Shown here in pieces: positions 28,801-32,083 of a stretch of 32,083 nt of DNA. This DNA comes from a virus. Position numbers and translations under genes: made by a program. The DNA lies in the IMG/VR virus record IMGVR_UViG_3300027708_001750, positions 1 to 32,083 of that record; one strand, written 5' to 3'. Positions within the stretch are counted from its first letter, which is position 1; the number at the start of each line of letters is the position of its first letter. The notes under the pieces were generated by a model, which worked only from the letters and a program-made list of their open reading frames with translations, ran no database searches and was not told the DNA's origin.

Positions 28801-30734
28801 CCGATTTACTTATTAACTGGGACGGCTCAACTTTAACCAGCACTGTCCAAGGTGCTGTTGTTGCTACAACTTATGTTAGTGGCGGTACAGCGGGTAGTGG
28901 ATCATTTACAGGAGCAATCAGTGGTAACGTATTAACTGTAACCGGATCACCATCTGTAACCATTGTTAAGGGTATGATATTAACTGGTGGAAGTGTTTCA
29001 GCAGGTACTTACATTATTGATACCGGTTTAACTACAACATCTGCCAATGGTACAGGCGGTGTTGGTACATATATTCTTAATAATAGCCAAACAGCAACGT
29101 GTACTGGCGGTACTGTATTCTTATTAACATTAAACAGTTCAACTGGAATCTTGCCAGGGATGATTATTAGCGGCACTGGTTATACAGGAAGCCAGTATGT
29201 AACAGGTATTACTAACACAACCGTTGTTACAATGAGTGCCGTTTATAACAGTACTCCAAGTGGAAGACTAACATTTACACGTAACGGTAGTATTATTGAC
29301 GGTAAAGTAAGTTCAACGGCCGCTGTTGCACAAAGCAAATTAGCATTGCAATTGTCCACTGCCTCAAATGCAGTAGCACCAACACTAACAACAGTTAACG
29401 CAGGAAGTTTTGTTATAGGCAAGCGTTATAGAATTAGTAGTGTCGGGACAACAACCAACTGGACTATTCCTGGAAATGCTAACTGGGTAGGCGCAAGCGG
29501 TGCTGGAGTAGTTGGTACAATATTCCAAGCTGTCTCAATTGGTAGTGGTGATGGGCAAGCCATCGATATGGATGCGTTACAAGCCGCTACAGGGTTAAGT
29601 CAATACGACAGCACACAATTTACAATAACTGATGGTTGGGTTACTGTAAAAACAGCTACAGATAATAGTACAGGTATACCTGCAACTAAATTAACATGGA
29701 TTGCGGCCAATAGTGTATTGGCCAATATTAGTGGTGTTGTTGGCGCAGTTAGTGTTACAACTACACAGGCTATGGTGGCTAACGGTGATGGTATACGTAA
29801 TCAAGATATTCCAGCTACTGGCACTAGTACCAATTTACCGTCAGGCAACACAGCGGCCGCCAACTCAGCTACCACTGGAGCTGTAATCAGATCTGGTACT
29901 AAAGCATACGGTGTTATTGGTGTTACGGCTACCGGTGGTAACTATAGTTTAGTTCAAACAGATAGTAACGGTGTTATTGATGTTAAAGGTATCAAGATTA
30001 ATTCGTTGCCAACTAGTGGAAATATTTTTGCAATTTCCACAACAACGTTAGAATTTTACACACCGGGTAATGTTAAATTCATGCAGAGTGTTGGAGCTTC
30101 AACAGCTACTAATACATTCTATGGATTAAATGATTTTAGTCAGACTGGTGCCACATTACAAACTAAGACACTAACAACTGGTGCAAGTGGAACTGGCGGA
30201 ACTGTAACTGGTAATTGGCAATGGGCATCGGGCAGTTATCTTGATGCATCATTGGTTACTTTAAAATCTACTACAATTACTACAGGCGCTGATGCAACAG
30301 GCGGTACTATACAAGGCACCTGGACCTTGGTTGGTGCAAGTAAATTACAAGCTACCTACGCTGACATTGCAGAATACTATGAAGGCGACAAAGAGTATGA
30401 GCCAGGAACTGTGTTGGTGTTTGGTGGAGACAAAGAAGTTACAACTACTGATGCAATGAACGACACACGTTCAGCTGGTGTGGTAACAACTAACCCAGCC
30501 TACATAATGAACGAAGGCCAGACTGGTGTGCGTGTTTGTATAGCATTGGCTGGTCGTGTTCCATGCAAGGTAGTGGGTCGTGTTAAGAAAGGCGACATGC
30601 TGACAACATCAAGTACACCCGGTTATGCTGTAAAGGCAACTGATCCAAAACTTGGTAGCATTATTGGCAAAGCACTGGAAGACAAAGACAACGGCGAAGC
30701 TGGAATTATCCAAGTTGCTGTAGGGAGAGTATAA
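16854..30734 (+). CDS. Giant modular tail fibre / adhesin, 4,626 residues
   Basis: A single uninterrupted frame of 13.9 kb, rich in Thr, Ser, Gly, Ala and Val and poor in charged residues. Residues 1-43 hold a docking-type motif (GNDGTGDSIRDSF, KVNENFTEIY) shared with the next gene. Four copies of a helical 'C.RDVG.I..A' module follow. Next is a conserved core at about 21380-23090 (GVYEEDYPIRLTSAVSIKGD, HYLVDPLDVN, VRVNNLSIQGHGGFAMVLDP) that looks beta-helical. A long tract of beta modules and GTGF..GQ.V elements extends to about 27900. A second conserved region is at about 28100-28700 (NDASDTVPTQSAVRGYIDNR, DATNKLYVDN). The C-terminal domain (about 30360-30731, from ADIAEYYEGD) resembles terminal chaperone-like or peptidase-like modules of long fibres. 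GGAG at 16840-16843 serves ATG 16854. It is probably a host-binding fibre; exact particle location unknown. Confidence 0.88.
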   Translation: MSRQEIDIGIQGNDGTGDSIRDSFRKVNENFTEIYAVFGAGGTINFTALGDTPDSYTNNQIFITNDAGTAILAKTLVGVGGVTIDQTSTPGTIKLIGSQSNLYADGAPRLGGPLNVNNLAIGNIPDPSDSLVASFNSTYASLGISTTIGKLAISKGYADSHYVGKGDGNQVIGALNIRSEPLSPEIADPNYDPTLTGNYLATEALPRKSAVYRGGDTMLGKLTLSDHPSPVAGFGTPNSADDKQAATKFYVDNEVFVSSTNLYVRTDGDDTQLKTPPGREGRNWAHAYKTISAAALQAETLQGLANLEPGPYRQKISYTISPNTYTSTVQSVGLTGGNSAVQGYVDAAALLTANKAFIQAETIAYINNKYVNVFTYDQVKCQRDVGLILSAIGTDLVVGTNFNSVQAATSYFEKQSSTVLSSQLIQTIDAINYARDQVLAFAYDSTSLTTYLNTVIDALNYDMVLNSNYQSLTAARYFPYAGTGLSITEIVGALGQLKLELANLAKINALTVDLAVTRYNNNINSMITVVQGGLEPTVSMVETSASSTAKKSARTLLLNNIPFVKAEIVAWLAANYPKLAYSQTTCKRDIQYIIEAIAYDQLYEGNSRTIYAGQRYWSNATRQIAYSELAATKGAYIYLKTLLQSVISNTSPAQVYQNSVIQYQNQTYTGGSSQANTIKNLVSLISGTTLAITATSSSTGITTTNSSDLTLGMVVTIDNTTPITVTGFSSKTGSGPYLVTLVIPTQTSIPVTNSSFTVAGNSNTSYNGTVTVNSATSTTVVLNYSIDPGVYGGGITTITPYFGGLTAGGTYYIVEIADSTHFKLSSSQGGNAASLTNTQLTTNVSWAGLLTINSPPTNTPPTYNAGAAPLPTVYGNVGSAKATAITNIITFVNNTYPYISNSPAITQINNLFKVMTDILAGSLANRTVVTITKPASTSSTNHSAAQLLLLNSTFIAAEVIGWIKQNYASLTYVDADGRDQWEKDIQTFVEAVAYDLNYTGLSGSTTAANQFWTSALVNGVTTYTSVIDPSEKAAKVASIGYAQAMSAYIIGNNAPVGLYQSQIPKTAIYASKSGVAPNILVTLTIPTRIVPIAVGSNVTVQGNSTVAYNGSFVVDASTASTVTLIYPTDPGAWSIATTTYFSIAQVTSGTYVDGAGAVTVMNAKWDRLVTVVDTNPPNLVTAGPDLTDSSYASTGYVAVRNVIIGNSSTVAQATTTYLNTKYKGGFSYNEATCRRDVGYIVDAMSIDLLTGGTYQSINAGKSYYRNASAKAVAIGTQNTETIDGIIYARTLALQVLNQTVATRYQVLSTQTSDVTKNANRGYTATATYSSASTVTLNVTSVSGTIKVGMTVTGTGFSAGQVVTAVNGNQLTLSAAANDIISGTPALTFTLTAITTFTNNYNTMLSIVQNGIGVAPTADFGTGIYTITFSNGGNGYVDQCPPGDYNILPGKILKGVNSSATANILSYAPGNGSNVDTITCQLLQPGFFTTSEELEYAESVGANQIVIFVEAGVYEEDYPIRLTSAVSIKGDEFRRTIIRPKDRISQSPWRKLFFYRDSVIDGMQIGPIDTSNDFVPTTLITSFSSKTSAGGGAYDVVFNIPTQTYKPSTSITYTVTGNTNLSYNGTFTCTASSTTQITLRYPSDPGTFSIATLTSINPLVTATISGTTGKITITLSSNAQASVDWLGYVFQSDVLDSNGKPGKAFVDSVSGNFMNCTVMYPFTQTGVASINYTNAYTFTVGETITQSGTSSSATGVVISATSTAVTYKVTSGIMNTTNGAIIGASSGAQASVSSISFGVLAPTSWHLYLTKNYGRHYLVDPLDVNSTPLNNKECDVFLCADAVRVNNLSIQGHGGFAMVLDPEGQIKSKSPYGQVCTSFSRSQNKQVFAGGQFVDGFTGRLFGQITTASADGFTLTVTGGLNSGLDIRAPQTPTAFFVKGGRYQVNTVSNYAQTFDVNGNIIGGSVQLNLGASTPWLGGAGQNINIEMAGNKSMLANDFAMINDLGYAILATNGGITEQVSTFTYYTWTSFWSLNGGQIRSVGSSSAHGTYALRATGYDVTEKPDSVSLAQNLAQTARIFNPTTLPQSSQGNAFYGNMNTTAISVYIYGYDYFPTQITELEIDHTLAGKGIVRYQINSISHTTVYVPVGSIGSNFAYTTATFATGSTSSNIITVNSNANIKIGQTVTGTGFTRNQKVTAVSLDSITVTLNGAPDSTPTGTLYFSDTITVGGSSLGGISSTFSANTANGLNYLASVGTLAAIRPSPALLIQGYLSKTGTGPYLVTFQILTQASSPALTAGYVVSGNTNSSYNGSYTATASTTTSVTLSYASDPGVFSSTNYTVIMPPSTTAATYLTKTGSAPTVNVTFTISAVTTLPLVGGQFTIAGNGNASYNGTFLCTGSTLTSITLRYTADPGVSSGSATTYNFNGSTISGPNVPFNSTALATTGGNTIILSNNATATGAGLTFSSNAGNDLTAYVTGLVNTAVSTFTYAGNAVPGGSATYSNLYQTLSSAIGVYANFNITVTPNFAGGTIGTIAGSGTQGAPWTATITGMTSTTGMVVGNTLSATAGTGTLFGGTPTTVIITSIASGTSITYAVVGGTTPTAGTVTSILTASAYTSATIGGQNVLLLTLSTSGSGGTSSTGLAAPLYDGQLIQLRVLQNFKFYEIDNVNPTRPSTAVQFTDNLGSIYRVLTYNLTEATNEILPANQAVLSTDQSFSYYLFQADTGNITKVDPVDGGTKTMGATPGDTRIAVTLFGPQSSIDQINKGTYAFAFGGKVHTISSYTPPVTTTIISGYNPTGSSTTTLVLGGVFTGTIANSSSTITSVSSFTGLVVGEAITGFGIPAGTTIISINTGTSTIGLSAAATGTGSGISFIYGSVGQPGAAAPITTGMVITGVGFTTGQSVSSIVSNTIASFVIADTVGTITVTSSTYVVGEAITISGTFGGTGSLVVGGTTYSSVGTSNLTAGVIFYVGKVNSATSIQLSSTYANAIATSPVFITSTTGTPTGLTYSRVSNTVVLTAGPSSTPSGSLTFTKSTVPYITLGATKYSITSTSASPITIIRPQSIGQVAATYVPTGNFTGNITSASTSIIGVSSLTNLSAGTSIAGTGIPGQATMIAVSTTSPSTINLSDASGLAVGNLITFDPTQTTFGGIPVAGQLNASSTFAGSGATGLSVTSAATYTAVPTKSSNGTGTGATFTIVKSGAGTAYASNVTITLVYGGAGYAVGNTITISGIHLGGSDVTNDMTFTIAGAVAQASYYVKTISTNAITIATTLGGTAITGISTVAATSTIASFAFADSAGTATVTSGTYTVGQAITVTGTFSAGAISGYVTGTTYYIGKVTSATSIQITSSFTKATASTPVFDLSTSIGTATPGATFTLTQSTINARTDNPIVSTSSTTAFTGTPTNGSATLASISSFTNLVVGAPISGTGITAGTTIVSLNTGASTITMSNQAGSAGSGSAQTITCTTNTVVLSAPATATANTQYLTYNNLSTSILVYTSDRTQYIKAGMTVTGNGFTSGQTVVSATASTSGAPTTTIVVSSSPNSTPFGVVGFTDLTSLTTPFYITLRIPDQAAAPVVDTFYLVSGNGNADYNKYVQCVASTTGTITLAYQTDPQSTVTTTYNPTGSLVSITAGLTIKVASSTGINIGDVIRGGGTGGFYAGQTVTGINADGVTLTISGNPAGTPTGNLNFTAPFQTVATTTITPIITGISRPMNGTVAQPLRAGYLQGAAAQITTRISTCRVTAHDLLDIGTGGYNTTNYPYQIYGNPYQKADQTKEVLEETVGRVFYVTTDQNGIFRVGRFFTVDQGTGTVTFSASIALSNLDGLGFKRGVTVSEFSTDSSMTNDASDTVPTQSAVRGYIDNRLGVQHSGATTPATALIGSGYMNLSGQLPMKGNMSMGGFTIGSMGLPILQTDATNKLYVDNVVNARDSFYKLKDTAATMQYNTVQSQIAVWGFTNTNNTGQAGAWTNASFASTSDLLINWDGSTLTSTVQGAVVATTYVSGGTAGSGSFTGAISGNVLTVTGSPSVTIVKGMILTGGSVSAGTYIIDTGLTTTSANGTGGVGTYILNNSQTATCTGGTVFLLTLNSSTGILPGMIISGTGYTGSQYVTGITNTTVVTMSAVYNSTPSGRLTFTRNGSIIDGKVSSTAAVAQSKLALQLSTASNAVAPTLTTVNAGSFVIGKRYRISSVGTTTNWTIPGNANWVGASGAGVVGTIFQAVSIGSGDGQAIDMDALQAATGLSQYDSTQFTITDGWVTVKTATDNSTGIPATKLTWIAANSVLANISGVVGAVSVTTTQAMVANGDGIRNQDIPATGTSTNLPSGNTAAANSATTGAVIRSGTKAYGVIGVTATGGNYSLVQTDSNGVIDVKGIKINSLPTSGNIFAISTTTLEFYTPGNVKFMQSVGASTATNTFYGLNDFSQTGATLQTKTLTTGASGTGGTVTGNWQWASGSYLDASLVTLKSTTITTGADATGGTIQGTWTLVGASKLQATYADIAEYYEGDKEYEPGTVLVFGGDKEVTTTDAMNDTRSAGVVTTNPAYIMNEGQTGVRVCIALAGRVPCKVVGRVKKGDMLTTSSTPGYAVKATDPKLGSIIGKALEDKDNGEAGIIQVAVGRV
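17919..20658 (+). repeat. Four helical 'C.RDVG' repeats in the giant fibre
   Basis: Diverged protein repeats of about 55-65 residues lie at roughly 17919-18090, 18537-18703, 19710-19890 and 20461-20658. Shared pattern: an 'A..I.YIN.KY' helix, then 'Y....C.RDVG.I..A...DL..G' and 'AG..YW/F'. Clear examples are VKCQRDVGLILSAI, TTCKRDIQYIIEAI and ATCRRDVGYIVDAM; the third copy has lost the Cys and reads EKDIQTFVEAV. Similar units occur in large structural proteins of aquatic T4-like phages. Confidence 0.75.
19027..27740 (+). repeat. Six copies of a beta module with GN.N.SYNGT ... DPG
   Basis: A module of about 75 residues recurs at about 19027-19240, 20053-20280, 21586-21825, 23652-23885, 23907-24129 and 27543-27740. 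Pattern: 'S.KTG.GPYLVT..IPTQ', then 'V.GN.N.SYNGT', then 'AST.T.ITL.Y.SDPG'. The fourth and fifth are adjacent; the others are inserted between unrelated domains. The last has degenerated to GNGNADYNKY and TDPQ. It probably folds as an Ig-like or beta-sandwich domain for binding or spacing. Confidence 0.75.
20887..29280 (+). repeat. Nine or more 'G..V.GTGF..GQ.V' elements in the giant fibre
   Basis: Short elements of about 35-45 residues appear near 20887, 23389, 25348, 25516, 26152, 27124, 27382, 27802 and 29149. Examples: VGMTVTGTGFSAGQVV, IGQTVTGTGFTRNQKV, VGEAITGFGIPAGTTI, VGAPISGTGITAGTTI and PGMIISGTGYTGSQYV, usually followed by a beta strand ending in TLS or TMS and 'STP.G.L.F'. They look like repeated beta-hairpin units that lengthen the shaft. 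Confidence 0.7.
25590..27000 (+). repeat. Long duplicated module pair in the giant fibre
   Basis: Two segments of about 90-100 residues, at roughly 25590-25900 and 26728-27000, align along most of their length. The first has TIASFVIADTVGTITVTSS, VVGEAITISGTF, YVGKVNSATSIQLSS and ATSPVF. The second has TIASFAFADSAGTATVTSG, TVGQAITVTGTF, YIGKVTSATSIQITS and ASTPVF. This marks an internal duplication younger than the shorter modules. Confidence 0.7.
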
Positions 30735-31111
30735 TGACACAACAAACTATCAACACTGGTACGGCGGCCAACAGCAAAAACGGAGACCCGTTGCGTACAG
30801 CGTTTACTAAAGTAAATGCAAACTTTACTGAACTGTATGGTAACTACGCAACGCAGTTAATTACTACATCAGTATACACTGCTACTACTGCTGATCGTTA
30901 TCTTGGAGTTAACTATGCCGGGCCTGTGACTATTATGTTACCTAGCACAACTGACGGGTCACTATTAACAATCAAAGACGAAAGCGGATTATGTTCTCTT
31001 AATCCTATCTCACTCATAGGTACTATAGATAATAGTACTGGCGGTGTAATTTTAACAATTAACAACGGAGCTTTAACCCTGATTTACAGATCAGGATGGA
31101 GAATAATCTAA
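30734..31111 (+). CDS. Small fibre-associated protein with the docking module
   Basis: A 125-residue protein. Its first 40 residues (NTGTAANSKNGDPLRTAF, KVNANFTELYGNY) repeat the N-terminal motif of the giant fibre. The remainder is beta-rich: RYLGVNYAGPVTIMLPST, LLTIKDESG and ILTINNGALTLIYRSGW, resembling the C-terminal strand-rich tip of small phage structural proteins. The ATG overlaps the giant gene's stop as TAATG and has GGGAGAG just upstream, so translation is coupled. It probably attaches to the same virion site as the giant fibre, as a short fibre, cap or adaptor. Confidence 0.78.
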   Translation: MTQQTINTGTAANSKNGDPLRTAFTKVNANFTELYGNYATQLITTSVYTATTADRYLGVNYAGPVTIMLPSTTDGSLLTIKDESGLCSLNPISLIGTIDNSTGGVILTINNGALTLIYRSGWRII

Positions 31112-32083
31112 TGACATACCTAATTAATAACACCCTGGCTAATGCGCAAATTAATAGTCACAATCGACTACGTATTACAGATTATCAATCTGTTTGGTTT
31201 AATACTTTTCAATTTAGTAAAGAAACAGACAACTGGGACGAAGCGACCGTTACCGGCGGATCAGCTACCTGGAACGCTAATAATAGCGGAGTAGATCTTG
31301 CAACAACCACTGCCAGTGGTGCTAGTATTATTAGACAGACTATACGAGTTATTCCTTACATTCCGGGTCGTCCTGCACAGCTTAATCAACAGATCAAGTT
31401 TGCTACTCAAACTGCCAACTTGACTCAGCGTGTTGGCTTGTTCGATGAAAATAACGGATTTTTCTTTGAACTAGTAGGCGCCAGCACACTCAATTTTGTA
31501 ATTAGAACCAGCACCAGCGGCTCAATGCAGGAAACAAGGATAGCCAGATCCAGCTGGAACGGCGACAAGTTAGATGGCACAGGTGCTAGTGGTATCACTC
31601 TTGACTTAACTAAACAACAACTGATCAGTTTCGATTACGAATGGTATGGTGTCGGTGCTGTTACACTAGGGTTTATTATCAACGGTTCTATCATAAACTG
31701 TCATACTTATTATACTGCCAACATACTAACTACTGTTTGGTGTAGCACTCCTTTCCTTCCTATTAGATTAGAACTATTCAATACAGGTACAACCGCAAGT
31801 TCAAGCACAATGCGTCAAGGATCAAACAGCGTTACTTGTGACGGACCATTTAGCCCTAACATGGGTGCCAGCAACAGTTTCGCTAGTCCCAGTGTTGTCA
31901 CAATGAGCCTTGGTACATACGTTCCTGTGATTAGTATTAGACTACAAAGCTCAGCACTTAATGGTGTTTTAAAACCTACATATCTTACAGCAGGCGTAAC
32001 TACTGCCGCAGGAGCAGTTGTAGTTGGTGCATATAGAATTATTAAAAATGGAACGCTAACAAGTCCTTCTTGGACCAATAGTG
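31111..32083 (+). CDS. Virion structural protein, 3'-truncated by the window
   Basis: The frame opens with ATG 31111 (TAATG overlap with the previous stop; GGAGA at 31098-31102) and stays open to the window edge, giving at least 324 residues. N-terminal LANAQINSHNRLRITDYQSV is followed by GGSATWNAN and by ASIIRQTIRVIPYIPGRPAQ. Then come RVGLFDENNGFFFEL and FDYEWYGVGAVTLGFIINGS, a set of beta segments seen in structural proteins of aquatic tailed phages. It is rich in Ser, Thr, Asn and aromatics. It continues the late structural operon. A minus-strand frame at about 31815-32078 is a shadow. Exact role is not determinable. Confidence 0.75.
   Translation, partial: MTYLINNTLANAQINSHNRLRITDYQSVWFNTFQFSKETDNWDEATVTGGSATWNANNSGVDLATTTASGASIIRQTIRVIPYIPGRPAQLNQQIKFATQTANLTQRVGLFDENNGFFFELVGASTLNFVIRTSTSGSMQETRIARSSWNGDKLDGTGASGITLDLTKQQLISFDYEWYGVGAVTLGFIINGSIINCHTYYTANILTTVWCSTPFLPIRLELFNTGTTASSSTMRQGSNSVTCDGPFSPNMGASNSFASPSVVTMSLGTYVPVISIRLQSSALNGVLKPTYLTAGVTTAAGAVVVGAYRIIKNGTLTSPSWTNS

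Noticed and set aside
1-32083. tRNA genes or lysogeny genes
   Set aside because: No cloverleaf-like sequence was noticed in the short intergenic gaps, and no integrase, repressor or attachment site is visible.

Overview
The window looks like part of the genome of a large, lytic, T4-like tailed phage. It carries an ATP-dependent DNA ligase with a T4-style layout, a MazG-like pyrophosphohydrolase, a UvsE/UVDE repair endonuclease, a QueD-like pterin enzyme, an ErpA-type iron-sulfur carrier and a very large block of virion fibre genes. Two T4-type late promoters (TATAAATA) sit just before structural or basic-protein genes, while the metabolic genes use near-perfect host sigma70 promoters. Base composition is roughly 40% GC by eye. 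No tRNA, CRISPR array, integrase or insertion sequence was seen. The host cannot be named; the ErpA-like protein and the sigma70 promoters suggest a Gram-negative, probably aquatic, bacterium.

Layout. 1-411: HExxH protein, possibly cut by the window edge. 400-10223: one long plus-strand operon behind a consensus sigma70 promoter, holding DNA ligase, MazG-like enzyme, an unknown Trp-rich protein, four consecutive radical SAM proteins with auxiliary N-terminal cysteines, two SGNH-hydrolase-like proteins and a glycosyltransferase-like protein. From 3010 onward every gene overlaps the next. 10220-11517: a monocistronic, strongly signalled gene for a Lys-rich protein with its own promoter and terminator. 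11542-13067: late promoter and a beta-rich fibre protein. 13077-13663: sigma70 promoter, a structured leader and a queD-like gene. 13710-14576: an AT-rich orphan gene. 14745-15892: uvsE and a small overlapping gene, ended by a convergent terminator. 15916-16466: two minus-strand genes (histone-H1-like basic protein; zinc-ribbon protein). 16525-window end: erpA, a 13.9-kb gene for a 4,626-residue modular fibre, a small fibre-related protein sharing its N-terminal module, and a truncated structural gene.

How the parts may work together. The radical SAM/SGNH/glycosyltransferase block (3010-10223) is the best candidate for an undescribed system. Its tight overlaps imply joint expression, and the enzyme classes suggest making or tailoring a glycan, peptide or envelope component; the substrate is unknown. 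The four radical SAM proteins would need many [4Fe-4S] clusters, and the phage supplies an ErpA-like carrier of its own.

A sequence-wide signal stands out. Reading through the window by eye I found no GCAGC or GCTGC pentamer, although GCGGC and GCCGC are common. In the Ala-Ala pairs I checked in the giant fibre and in the 10279 gene, the first codon is GCG or GCC, never GCT or GCA. This looks like selection against GCWGC, as expected for escape from a restriction system of that specificity.
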